Shown in pieces: positions 9,247 through 18,550 of a stretch of DNA of 64,000 bases (the first letter of the stretch is position 1; every line of letters begins with the position of its first letter). Origin of the DNA: UBA117 sp049975245. Lineage in GTDB: Archaea > Methanobacteriota > Methanobacteria > Methanobacteriales > Methanobacteriaceae. The notes beneath the pieces were generated by a model. The model ran no database searches and was not told the origin of the DNA. It worked only from the letters and a program-made list of their open reading frames with translations. The DNA lies in NCBI GenBank assembly GCA_049975245.1, contig JBNGDB010000012.1:11643-75642 (forward strand), read 5' to 3'. Made by a program: the position numbers and the translations under genes.

Positions 9247-11904
9247 TTTAAAATCCTTGTTTTATTGGAATGACCTTTGCAACCCGAAGTGTTTGAAATA
9301 AACTTGGCTAAGCTACAGCGTTACAATCCTTGTTTTAGTGGAAAAGCCTTTGCAACATGAGCTTGAGCCAGACAGTGAGGGCTGTTGGTGTGGGTTACAA
9401 TCCTTGTTTTAGTGGAAAAGCCTTTGCAACAGGATAAAAATCTAATGATTGAACCTCTAAAAGAAGAGTTACAATCCTTGTTTTAGTGGAAAAGCCTTTG
9501 CAACCTTTGGCTTGTGAACGAAGAAAACTTACTTAATAAGGTTAAAATCCTTGTTTTAGTGGAAAAGCCTTTGCAACCAACCGAAATAACGACGATGTTT
9601 TAGGATATTTAGTTACAATCCTTGTTTTAGTGGAAAAGCCTTTGCAACGGTTGACTTTGTTAGAGATAATTAATTTATCAATAGGTTACAATCCTTGTTT
9701 TAGTGGAAAAGCCTTTGCAACCAAGGATATAAGAAGTATTAAAAATACTAAAAAAGAGTTACAATCCTTGTTTTAGTGGAAAAGCCTTTGCAACTTAACA
9801 TTCCCTCATATTCATGGAGCATCCATATAGTTACAATCCTTGTTTTAGTGGAAAAGCCTTTGCAACACAGCTGGATTTATGGAATAAAGGATATAGATTT
9901 AGTTACAATCCTTGTTTTAGTGGAAAAGCCTTTGCAACGTATGATAAAGGTTTAAATCTTTACCGGAAAGGAGGTTACAATCCTTGTTTTAGTGGAAAAG
10001 CCTTTGCAACAACTGTTTTTCTTTGATTATTTCCTTGAATTTGAGTTACAATCCTTGTTTTAGTGGAAAAGCCTTTGCAACACCAGGCATCGTTTCCAGC
10101 GTTCTTTCAAGATTGGGGTTACAATCCTTGTTTTAGTGGAAAAGCCTTTGCAACTAAATCAAGTTACTGAAAAGATTAAAGACATAAAAAGTTACAATCC
10201 TTGTTTTAGTGGAAAAGCCTTTGCAACAGTGATTACACTATCAAATCATCAAAGATACAAGCAGTTACAATCCTTGTTTTAGTGGAAAAGCCTTTGCAAC
10301 CAGAGACGTTTTATGGTATGAAGACCCATTCGAAAGGTTACAATCCTTGTTTTAGTGGAAAAGCCTTTGCAACAAAATAAAAGCAAAACATTTATATGCT
10401 ATATAATACGTTACAATCCTTGTTTTAGTGGAAAAGCCTTTGCAACTTGAATTTATCGGAGGGATGTAATTTGGAATATGTAGTTACAATCCTTGTTTTA
10501 GTGGAAAAGCCTTTGCAACCACACATTTATAGATACAGATGGGGAGAGGGTGCGGTTACAATCCTTGTTTTAGTGGAAAAGCCTTTGCAACGGAGACAGA
10601 ATTAAATAAAATCGAAATAAAAGAATGTTACAATCCTTGTTTTAGTGGAAAAGCCTTTGCAACGAAAAGAAATCGAAGCAAAACAGCCCGTAACTGTTAG
10701 AGTTACAATCCTTGTTTTAGTGGAAAAGCCTTTGCAACGGTTATGGGTGTTTTGTTATGTTTTGACTGTAAAAGGTTACAATCCTTGTTTTAGTGGAAAA
10801 GCCTTTGCAACGGAGCATTTTGATGATGATGAATTACCTTATTTATTGTTACAATCCTTGTTTTAGTGGAAAAGCCTTTGCAACCCCTAAGCCACAAACA
10901 CCTACCACTGGTGGATTAGGTTACAATCCTTGTTTTAGTGGAAAAGCCTTTGCAACAGAGATAAAGTAGTGAATGATAAATACACCGTTAAAGTTACAAT
11001 CCTTGTTTTAGTGGAAAAGCCTTTGCAACTTAACAAGGCTTAATAAGCATATAATGGAACAACAAGTTACAATCCTTGTTTTAGTGGAAAAGCCTTTGCA
11101 ACTAAACAGAACCTTTGACATCGAGATTGATTGCGATGTTACAATCCTTGTTTTAGTGGAAAAGCCTTTGCAACGATAGTAAGGTTATCGGTACGTACAA
11201 CCAATGCGAGTTACAATCCTTGTTTTAGTGGAAAAGCCTTTGCAACTCCTCCCTCGGCGGGTTGTGGTGCTTGCTGGTACATGGTTACAATCCTTGTTTT
11301 AGTGGAAAAGCCTTTGCAACTAGAGATAACGACCAAAACCCAGAAACAATATTTCGTTACAATCCTTGTTTTAGTGGAAAAGCCTTTGCAACGAAATAAG
11401 AAGAATGAAAAAAATTTTAAAAGAGTCAGTTACAATCCTTGTTTTAGTGGAAAAGCCTTTGCAACAAAAAAATGAAATGTGAGATTGTTTTCAACGATGT
11501 TGGTTACAATCCTTGTTTTAGTGGAAAAGCCTTTGCAACGGAGGCAAAAAAAAATGACACATGAAATTATCTTCGTTACAATCCTTGTTTTAGTGGAAAA
11601 GCCTTTGCAACATATAAATCCTCTGTTAAGCCTCGTAATAGTGGTAAGGTTACAATCCTTGTTTTAGTGGAAAAGCCTTTGCAACACTAATCCTGAGGTC
11701 CATAATATTATTGCACCATAAAGTTACAATCCTTGTTTTAGTGGAAAAGCCTTTGCAACTATTATCCTACAACCACATTCACCAAAGATGTTGGGGTTAC
11801 AATCCTTGTTTTAGTGGAAAAGCCTTTGCAACCCAGCACCAAGGCCACGGCCAAGACGGTGGGTAATGTTACAATCCTTGTTTTAGTGGAAAAGCCTTTG
11901 CAAC
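9247..11904 (-). CRISPR. CRISPR array 1: 37 repeats, 36 spacers
   Basis: The repeat unit is 37 bp; on the plus strand it begins GTTACAATCCTTGTTTTAG and ends AGCCTTTGCAAC. Repeats start at 9247, 9320, 9394, 9468, 9541 and on to 11868, with spacers of 34-38 bp. Orientation is minus: read that way the repeat ends ATTGTAAC, the usual 8-nt crRNA handle, the conserved leader lies at the right end (11905 on), and the most degenerate repeat (9247-9283, six mismatches) is at the left, leader-distal end. The repeat at 9541 has one change; the others are essentially identical. Most spacers look like coding sequence on the plus strand, so crRNAs would be antisense to the target mRNA. The cas operon ends 77 bp beyond the leader. 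Confidence 0.98.
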
Positions 11905-12076
11905 GGTACCAAAAATTTCCGNNNNNNNNNNNNNNNNNNNNNNNNNNNNNNNNNNNNNNNNNNNNNNNNNNNNNNNNNNNNNNNNNNNNNNNNNNNNNNN
12001 NNNNNNNNNNNNNNNNNNNNNAGACCCTAATTTGAAGTTCAAAATTTCAGGCCTCCCTTATAAAGAACTTCACAAA
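11905..12076 (-). promoter_or_regulatory. CRISPR array 1 leader, interrupted by an assembly gap
   Basis: The 17 bp after the last repeat (11905-11921) and the bases from 12022 to about 12075 are identical to the leader of array 2 (22512-22620). The minus strand carries a TATA-like CTTTATAAGG flanked by an 8-bp inverted repeat, TGAAGTTC (12033-12040) and GAACTTCA (12065-12072). This is the likely promoter of the pre-crRNA and the site of new spacer insertion. The cas1 stop lies just beyond. Confidence 0.85.
11922..12021. other. Assembly gap of 100 N
   Basis: Exactly 100 unknown bases, a typical placeholder. In the identical array 2 leader the bases between the two flanks are only 38 (22529-22566), so the true gap is probably about that length. 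The gap falls where the two leaders are indistinguishable, which explains the assembly break. Confidence 0.95.
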
Positions 12077-12153
12077 ATCATCTCTGCACCTCTAATAATA
12101 TAAATCTTTCTATAAACATATTAAAACCGAAATTAACTATCCAAAATCTTTTA

Positions 12154-13179
12154 TCACCACCTCCAGTAGAATCCTTGATAATTATCCTTTTTCAGTAAAA
12201 AGTTAACCATTAATTTAGCTTGAAAATCAATGATATCATACCAACTTCTACTCCGCCCATCGATTTTAATTTCACTCTCCAATCTCTTCATTACTTGAGT
12301 TATAAGCGAACGTCTCAGATCATTAGAGATTTTACACAAACCATCTTCAACAACAAAATCAGAAACATTAACTTTGTTCTTATTGAGCAACTTCAACACA
12401 GATTTATCCACTACTTGCTGCCTAAACTCTTCCATAAGATCAAAAACCAGACTAGCCCTCCCATAACGATCAGCATGCAAAAAACCAGCATACGGATCTA
12501 ATCCAGATAAATGTATTGATCTCCAGACCTGACCTCTCAATATTCCATATCCATAATTCAATAATGAATTGACACCATCAATTGCATTACGACCACTTCT
12601 AGAAACAAATCCCAACTCAGGATCAACCACTTCCTTAAATCCCTGCCAATATTCAACAGAAGCCTGACCTTCCAATCCCATAATCTTGTCACGAATCAAT
12701 TCAATCTTATTTTCTCTAATTTTCATTAACCTTTTAGAATAAAAAGATAATTTTTCATGGCACTGCCAGATACTATCTGATATTTCCGGATTTTTATTCT
12801 CCCTTGATCTTGCAAGAGTGCCTAATAACGATCTCTGATTATTCATCTTAGAAAAGATAAACTGTTTACATAAAAATCCGCCGCGTTGGTCATAATAAGC
12901 ATGAAACTGCTCTCGTCTCGCAGAAATATTCTTCCTCTCAGGAGGTGAAAGACGATAAACTATATCCCCCATCCAGTTGAGAACCACCAAATCCACATTA
13001 TATTCTGCCAACAACTGCATAGCATCAAAACTAACGGAACCTTTACCTGTTATTATGACCTGTTCCAGTTCATCTGCTAAGAAGAAATCAACCTCATCAC
13101 CAGACTCCTTAACCACGATCTGGTTATCTCTTTTTGAGAGAAATTTACCAAATCCATCAACAATTAAACGCAAATACAC
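12154..13179 (-). CDS. cas1: CRISPR integrase Cas1
   Basis: A 341-residue Cas1, the metal-dependent integrase that inserts new spacers together with Cas2. The catalytic set is visible: Glu170 in MGLEGQAS, His235 in GFLHADRYG, and Asp247 in LVFDLMEEFR. The N-terminal beta domain (ELEQVIITGKGSVS) and the C-terminal helical domain are complete. The frame begins at a GTG at 13179; a TTG two codons later is an alternative. It is the last gene of the leftward cas operon, 7 bp after cas2, and ends at the leader of array 1. No cas4 is present. Confidence 0.97.
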   Translation of the reverse strand: MYLRLIVDGFGKFLSKRDNQIVVKESGDEVDFFLADELEQVIITGKGSVSFDAMQLLAEYNVDLVVLNWMGDIVYRLSPPERKNISARREQFHAYYDQRGGFLCKQFIFSKMNNQRSLLGTLARSRENKNPEISDSIWQCHEKLSFYSKRLMKIRENKIELIRDKIMGLEGQASVEYWQGFKEVVDPELGFVSRSGRNAIDGVNSLLNYGYGILRGQVWRSIHLSGLDPYAGFLHADRYGRASLVFDLMEEFRQQVVDKSVLKLLNKNKVNVSDFVVEDGLCKISNDLRRSLITQVMKRLESEIKIDGRSRSWYDIIDFQAKLMVNFLLKKDNYQGFYWRW

Positions 13180-13186
13180 ACACCAT

Positions 13187-13471
13187 TCAAACTATTCTAA
13201 ACTTATGAGTATTCTCCAGGTATCTTACTTCCCTGGAAAAGATACTTGTACTGTCTTTACATCTATCACAAAGTGGAACCACGTATATGCTGTCATTATC
13301 ACTGGAAAGAAAGTTATCCAATTTTTCCTCCAATAATTTACGATCATCTAAACTAATATTTCCAAGAAAACCAGACTTCTGAATACGATGCAAACCATAA
13401 TGCTGTAACCTTTTAATCAGCCGATTACGAACACTATTATCAGAAATATCATAAATCACCAGAGTCAGCAT
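13187..13471 (-). CDS. cas2: CRISPR adaptation protein Cas2
   Basis: The ferredoxin-like Cas2 fold is clear: MLTLVIYDISDNSVRNRLIK with the conserved Asp after the first strand, LQHYGLHRIQKSGFLGNI, and YVVPLCDRC. The frame is open further upstream to a TTG at 13495, but the ATG at 13471 gives the canonical N-terminus and has AAGAGGT before it. The result is 94 residues, the normal size. It overlaps the end of cas6 and precedes cas1, with which it forms the spacer-integration complex. Confidence 0.95.
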   Translation of the reverse strand: MLTLVIYDISDNSVRNRLIKRLQHYGLHRIQKSGFLGNISLDDRKLLEEKLDNFLSSDNDSIYVVPLCDRCKDSTSIFSREVRYLENTHKFRIV

Positions 13472-14126
13472 CAGCAGACCTCTTAACACTTCCAAAGCCT
13501 TGACTCACACCTTTACCCAGACCAAAAAAGTCGGGAATTTCAAAGTTTAAAAGGAATTTTCCCATAAACCCTGTTAAAGAAATTCCCTTAAAATCAACCA
13601 TTTCCTCTTCTAGATGTGAATTAACATACAATTTACGGTTAACAATTATACCCAAACCTTTACACATAGATAAAATGTTACCAATAAGTATGTTATTTAA
13701 AAAAATCTTTTTATCCTTCCAACTACGCATATTCTGATATTTATCATAGTTTTTGGAGTTCAACGCTATCCATGGTGTAATAAAGGAATATTGGGTTTTA
13801 GGACCAATTTTAATATCAAACTCTTTTTGGTGAAGAACCCGCTCTTCTACTTGGTATACATTATTTGCCAGGATCAGGTTTTCTATCTGGGAGGATATTT
13901 CTAATAATACATTACCTCCATCCTCAATTCCTAAAAGACAAGGGTTTCCTTCCAGTATATGATACTGTACCAGGGGATAAGTGTACATGTAACCTGCCTC
14001 TTCTAGGTGGTGATGTAATATGGGATAATCCGGGAACCGGTTACCAAAGTATCCCCTTAATTTAATAGAACTTTCTTTAACAGGTCTATCCGTCTTTAAA
14101 ATAAGATATGAATATTTTATTTTCAT
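13449..14126 (-). CDS. cas6: CRISPR repeat endoribonuclease Cas6
   Basis: A 225-residue RAMP protein. The C-terminal glycine-rich loop FGLGKGVSQGFGSVKR is the Cas6 signature, and a histidine cluster near residue 38 (PILHHHLEEAGY) or the following YHILEGN is a candidate catalytic site. Cas6 cuts pre-crRNA inside each repeat, leaving the 8-nt 5-prime handle, here AUUGUAAC. It stands between the csm6-like gene and cas2 in the leftward operon, with AGGTAAATATT before the ATG. Confidence 0.9.
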   Translation of the reverse strand: MKIKYSYLILKTDRPVKESSIKLRGYFGNRFPDYPILHHHLEEAGYMYTYPLVQYHILEGNPCLLGIEDGGNVLLEISSQIENLILANNVYQVEERVLHQKEFDIKIGPKTQYSFITPWIALNSKNYDKYQNMRSWKDKKIFLNNILIGNILSMCKGLGIIVNRKLYVNSHLEEEMVDFKGISLTGFMGKFLLNFEIPDFFGLGKGVSQGFGSVKRSADADSGDL

Positions 14127-14135
14127 AATATTTAC

Positions 14136-15338
14136 CTATAATTTTGGAAACTTCGCCTTATCCATTAAATCTTCCAGATCAGTAAAAACCATACTGGCAT
14201 ATTCCATAGTTTTACTTAGTAATTCTTCATATATCTCTTTAGGAATAGTTTCTAATCCATGGGCTAATATGGAGTTATTCCTTTTTTGAAGCAGATCCTT
14301 CATCCTATTATCTTCTATGAAATCTTCACCAATCGCTTCATCCCTTAATCTTAAAAGCTTATAACTGTCTTGAAGCCCTATCTTAATCTTATCTTGCTTA
14401 TTATTTTTAAACATCTGTACTTTCTCTAAATCACTTAATTGTTGCCGGTTTATGCTGGAAGTGTTCAGGTTATATTTATCATTAAGTATGCACTGGGCAA
14501 TAAGTTCAATAGTTCTATATAGGCGGGCAACAGCATCGTCATATTTCTTTTCTTCTCCTCGACGTACGGCATTATTTATCAGATCCGCCACCAAGTATGA
14601 AGATTTATTATCCTGTTGAGGATCGCTGATAATTCCTACAATCCACAAGTTTTGATTAACATTATCTTTTATTTTACCAATTTTCTTAACTTCAGGTTTG
14701 GTTAAGTATTCTTTACATTTTTGATGGTCAAAAAGATCCCAGGCCTGATATCCTTTAATTAGAGTCAAATATGGTCCTTTATCTTCTAATGAAACTGTCT
14801 TTTCCAGTGTTTCAATGGCAGTCTGAAAACGGTAATGGTTGAATAACTTTATCACTTCTTCAAATAATATCTGGTCATAGACTAGATAAAGGTTCTGCGT
14901 CTTCATTTCTTCTGTTTGAGAGGTTACAAGGCCATTTTTACCCCTATCACCATACACTAAAACTAAATCTTTATGGTAAAGCAATGAGCATATGGCGGCG
15001 CTCATGGTCATGGTCTTGGTCCCAGAGGTATAATCAATTATCACCTCGAAGTCACTGTATTCTTCTATTTTATTTTTTATTTGATTGAAGCAATGGTTAA
15101 ATTCATCAACATTCTCAATTTTTATGAATTCATTTTCCATAAAACCTTCATTCAAGTCATCCATGTATTGTTTCTTTACTGATTCAACTGTCTCTTTACT
15201 TAATTCTGAACCAAAGAATACTATTTTATCTGGTCTGTTGTGCTTTATGGAGTATAATAATCCATGGGCCAGTGAATGAATTCCATCTTTACTATCTCCA
15301 ATACCAGTACCAACTGTCATAAATAATGCTCTTTTCAT
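14136..15338 (-). CDS. Csm6-like CARF-HEPN ribonuclease (TIGR02710-type)
   Basis: A 400-residue protein. The N-terminal CARF domain starts MKRALFMTVGTGIGDSKDG and contains DFEVIIDYTSGTKTMTMSAA, the usual ligand-binding strand-loop. The C-terminal half is helical and carries RNNSILAHG (Arg353 to His360), an R-X6-H motif of HEPN ribonucleases. In type III systems Cas10 makes cyclic oligoadenylate when it meets target RNA, and such proteins answer with non-specific RNA cleavage. It sits 18 bp after csm5, inside the operon. The family assignment to the TIGR02710 group is from memory of its N-terminus. Confidence 0.88.
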   Translation of the reverse strand: MKRALFMTVGTGIGDSKDGIHSLAHGLLYSIKHNRPDKIVFFGSELSKETVESVKKQYMDDLNEGFMENEFIKIENVDEFNHCFNQIKNKIEEYSDFEVIIDYTSGTKTMTMSAAICSLLYHKDLVLVYGDRGKNGLVTSQTEEMKTQNLYLVYDQILFEEVIKLFNHYRFQTAIETLEKTVSLEDKGPYLTLIKGYQAWDLFDHQKCKEYLTKPEVKKIGKIKDNVNQNLWIVGIISDPQQDNKSSYLVADLINNAVRRGEEKKYDDAVARLYRTIELIAQCILNDKYNLNTSSINRQQLSDLEKVQMFKNNKQDKIKIGLQDSYKLLRLRDEAIGEDFIEDNRMKDLLQKRNNSILAHGLETIPKEIYEELLSKTMEYASMVFTDLEDLMDKAKFPKL

Positions 15339-15356
15339 GAAAAAGTCTCCATTATC

Positions 15357-16445
15357 TTAAAAATCTAACTGAATCCAGCCTAAAGGCATCTTTTTTTCAG
15401 TTAATTTCCTACTTTTTGGAAATTCGTAGGGATATGCTCTTCTGAAGGTTCTTCTCATCATCTCATATGTTTCAGGGTCAGCTTCACGAACTTTTAAACC
15501 AATTGTGGTGGATAAAAAACCTGAACCAAAACCTATTCTTAATAGTGGTTTTTCTAAAGTATTTAAATCCATTAAATCTTCATAGAATTCTTCCAGAAAA
15601 TTAAGCCCATATTTCTGGGCAAAATTTAGCTCAAAATCTATATAATCTGCACTGAAATTATATATGGCTGATTTCATCTTCTCCATTTCTATCATATATT
15701 TTTTGTCAGATAGACCTAATTTTTCAAATACTATTGGATTGATATTTGAATCAATTTCACATTCTAATATTCGGCCCTTTTCTATTGTTTCGGCATGGGT
15801 GATCATAATATGACCATGTACTTTATGCCATTCAGCCCCTCCCGATTGTTTTACTTTCATGGTTGCTAAACCATGTACATGGGGTACTTTAAGGGTGTTG
15901 GTGTCAGATATTTGTAAGAATTTCATTATGTTGTGATAGGATGCATTTCTTCCATCACTTGAAAAGAATTGGCTTTCAAAGTTTTGATAATCCCATCGGG
16001 ACACATCAAAATTTCCTCTGTAATTTTTTTTAATGATCCTTTTTAAACTTTGGATATCTTGATTAGAAATTTTTTCATACATTAAAGCAGTTTTAATAGC
16101 TCCTTTAAGTGATGAACCTGGAATGTAGAGTTCTCCGACGGTTTTTATATGTTCATTGATATTAACTATGTTTTTAGACATTTTTATGCTCATGTACTGG
16201 ATTATTCCTCCAGGTACTGTTTTTAGTACATTTAGTAGGTAGTCCTGTAATTTAAATGAAGGGTCAGTTAGATGTTCCAAGAATTCATCTTTCTTATCAT
16301 CAGATAGCTGGCTGTAAAATTTGTTAACATCTATTCTAGCTACTACTGGAGTTTTCTCTACTTGGGTATGGTAAAATTCTGAAGGTCCGTATTCCCTTCC
16401 ATTACCTATATGTACCGGGCTGATGGTTTTAATGATACATTTCAT
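15357..16445 (-). CDS. csm5: Type III-A subunit Csm5
   Basis: A 362-residue RAMP protein with the N-terminal TISPVHIGNGREYGPSEF stretch typical of Csm5 and the GELYIPGSSLKGAIKTAL motif. Csm5 caps the 3-prime end of the crRNA in the Csm complex and helps recruit maturation nucleases. A strong AGGAGGTGAAACC precedes the ATG. It overlaps csm4 by 4 bp, so the two are coupled. Confidence 0.95.
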   Translation of the reverse strand: MKCIIKTISPVHIGNGREYGPSEFYHTQVEKTPVVARIDVNKFYSQLSDDKKDEFLEHLTDPSFKLQDYLLNVLKTVPGGIIQYMSIKMSKNIVNINEHIKTVGELYIPGSSLKGAIKTALMYEKISNQDIQSLKRIIKKNYRGNFDVSRWDYQNFESQFFSSDGRNASYHNIMKFLQISDTNTLKVPHVHGLATMKVKQSGGAEWHKVHGHIMITHAETIEKGRILECEIDSNINPIVFEKLGLSDKKYMIEMEKMKSAIYNFSADYIDFELNFAQKYGLNFLEEFYEDLMDLNTLEKPLLRIGFGSGFLSTTIGLKVREADPETYEMMRRTFRRAYPYEFPKSRKLTEKKMPLGWIQLDF

Positions 16446-17371
16446 GGTTTCACCTCCTTGAGGGGGAAGGGAAATGCATAGCCATATTCCACAGAGTCTG
16501 TTCCTGATTTGATCATTTTTCCATAATATTTCTCTTTTGTAATGGGAAATACAGATCCTTCCTGGAAAAATCTTATTTGTTTGCGTATTTCACCATGAGA
16601 ACTTCTACCTCTTTTAGATCCTATTTCATACCATGAATCATTTTTTAATGATTCTAAATTATTTGATGTGGGTATGAACCGGGACAGTGTGGTAAAGTAG
16701 TCTGCTTCATAATCTGGCAATTGATAATCTTCAACTTCATAGGTAAAATGGCCTTTACCTGTGGAAATGTCACTTCCAAAGCCTCTATCACTAAGAAAAT
16801 CAAGGGCAGAAACAATAATTTTACCGTAATCATCGTCTTTGGTTTCAATAATAAAGAATAATCCCATGTTTAAATAATTATCTCCTGATGTGTAGAATAT
16901 GCTTTCAGATGCATTTGAAATCCGGTTTATACTGTTTTTAGGTGTTATGAGGTTGCTTCGTTTAAATTGGATTTCTGGTTTTTCCTCCATTAAGAACTCG
17001 TCTTGTATATATAACTGGTCTATTTTTTCCACTAGATCCTCTTCACTCCACTTTCCTGATGCTAATTTTAAGAAAATATTTTCTGAGATGTAATTAACTT
17101 TTTTTAACTTTTTAATATTGTCAGATTGTACCCTGGATGGTTTTTGGATAATTTTAGGGAAGAACCTTATCTTCTCATCTGCACTGTAAATATAGGGGAA
17201 TGCTGATGATACTATAAAGGCCGGGTTTTGATTATGGAATGTTTCTAGTATTTTTTCTAATTTTTCTGGATATATTTGGTTAATAGAGTAAACTATTGAA
17301 CCAAAAATGGTGTCTGAATGTAATTGGGGAAATATCGATTGAGGTTTGAGATAAACCAGCATTTTACTCAC
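16442..17371 (-). CDS. csm4: Type III-A subunit Csm4
   Basis: A 309-residue RAMP protein starting MSKMLVYLKPQSIFPQLHSDTIFGSIVYSI, the Csm4 N-terminal pattern, with a glycine-rich segment LSDRGFGSDISTGKGHF in the second half. Csm4 binds the 5-prime handle of the crRNA and pairs with Cas10. The GTG start at 17371 overlaps the end of csm3 by 8 bp. Confidence 0.93.
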   Translation of the reverse strand: MSKMLVYLKPQSIFPQLHSDTIFGSIVYSINQIYPEKLEKILETFHNQNPAFIVSSAFPYIYSADEKIRFFPKIIQKPSRVQSDNIKKLKKVNYISENIFLKLASGKWSEEDLVEKIDQLYIQDEFLMEEKPEIQFKRSNLITPKNSINRISNASESIFYTSGDNYLNMGLFFIIETKDDDYGKIIVSALDFLSDRGFGSDISTGKGHFTYEVEDYQLPDYEADYFTTLSRFIPTSNNLESLKNDSWYEIGSKRGRSSHGEIRKQIRFFQEGSVFPITKEKYYGKMIKSGTDSVEYGYAFPFPLKEVKP

Positions 17372-18098
17372 TTAATTTTGCTAGGGCCTCTTTAACATTA
17401 ACCCCTTCAATTAAAATATCTGCTTCTGCAGCTTTCTTATAGAAATCTTTGGTCTTTTTAGTTATAGAAATATCTTCAAAGCGTATTTTACCATATCCAC
17501 GGGTACCGCTACCACCTAGGTAATTATCTTCAACCAATAACATGGATTCAAAAACTCCATTTAAATTAGATGGTTCATCATCTTCATAAACACCGAATAT
17601 TATCTCAAAATCAAACATTGAATCTTTAGGAACTCTTTCACTTGGTCGGGGATTAGCAGAAGATGTTATACGGTTTATAGTATTTTCATATTTAACTTCT
17701 GCTCCACGGACAACTTCCTCATTTTCCTCCCATTTATCAATTGTATTGGGTGTGGGATAGGAATCACGGACAATGATCCGTGTAGGTCCTTTCTGTTTTG
17801 CATCGGAACTTTCATCAGCAGAAGTACCGAATATCTGGCAAGGTAAGCATTCACCACATTTACAAGGCTTACCCCGGGATCTGATGATGTTTGCACTGGA
17901 TTGGGAGTCATTTAATTCCATCAATGATCTCATCTTACCTTTTAGAGATGATCCTGGTATAAACGGCAGATCAGAAACCGAGTCTCGGATAACTATATTA
18001 TCTACCCCTCCAATCTCTATTGATTCATTGGCTCCTCCAATATGCAGTCCTGTTTCAGAAACAATTTTTCCAGTTATTACATAATTTTCTTTAAACAT
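17364..18098 (-). CDS. csm3: Type III-A backbone subunit and target-RNA nuclease Csm3
   Basis: A 244-residue RAMP protein. Asp33 in IGGVDNIVIRD is the residue that cuts target RNA at 6-nt intervals in known Csm3 proteins. LPFIPGSSLKGKMR, the cysteine cluster CKCGECLPCQIFG, and the closing GGSGTRGYGKI loop are all present, so the subunit looks active. GGAGGAATGGGGA precedes the ATG. It lies 12 bp after csm2. Confidence 0.97.
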   Translation of the reverse strand: MFKENYVITGKIVSETGLHIGGANESIEIGGVDNIVIRDSVSDLPFIPGSSLKGKMRSLMELNDSQSSANIIRSRGKPCKCGECLPCQIFGTSADESSDAKQKGPTRIIVRDSYPTPNTIDKWEENEEVVRGAEVKYENTINRITSSANPRPSERVPKDSMFDFEIIFGVYEDDEPSNLNGVFESMLLVEDNYLGGSGTRGYGKIRFEDISITKKTKDFYKKAAEADILIEGVNVKEALAKLSE

Positions 18099-18110
18099 TC
18101 CCCATTCCTC

Positions 18111-18545
18111 CTAAGCTTTTGGATGATAAAATTTATGATAAGCCACAACCGCTTCTACAAATTCCACCAGTTTTTTGAAATTCTTAACTTTTTCTTCTTC
18201 AGTTCCTACATCTACCTTGTTCATGGAAACTTTCATGAATTGGTAGAAATCTTGTGGAATTAATTTTCTACCTACTGAATTTGCAAGTTTAGGTTTTAGT
18301 AGATAGAAACTTGTCTCCATATGATCCCAATCTTTTTCCATTTCTATATCCCTGATTGCTCCGAAGAATTTTCGAAGCTGTGTGGTCTTAAGGTCACGAC
18401 TATTTTTAGCCACTAAATCAGCGTAACCTCCTTCATCTGCGAAATCTTTTGCTTTTAAATCCTTTAACATTTCAATTTTGTCTATTTTTCCAATTACCAT
18501 TTTAATATCATCTGATCTTTGATTAGATCTTCTCCCATTAGACAT
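18111..18545 (-). CDS. csm2: Type III-A small subunit Csm2
   Basis: A 144-residue basic helical protein. TTQLRKFFGAIRDIE is the Csm2 core motif, and KLANSVGRKLIPQDFYQFMK follows in the usual place. Csm2 copies line the inner belly of the complex and contact target RNA. AGGTGATTTAG precedes the ATG, 5 bp after the cas10 stop. Confidence 0.95.
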   Translation of the reverse strand: MSNGRRSNQRSDDIKMVIGKIDKIEMLKDLKAKDFADEGGYADLVAKNSRDLKTTQLRKFFGAIRDIEMEKDWDHMETSFYLLKPKLANSVGRKLIPQDFYQFMKVSMNKVDVGTEEEKVKNFKKLVEFVEAVVAYHKFYHPKA

Positions 18546-18550
18546 CTAAA

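Noticed and set aside
9814..12035. Plus-strand open frames within CRISPR array 1 with repeated SYNPCFSGKAFAT-type peptides
   Set aside because: They are translations of the CRISPR repeat itself and not genes.
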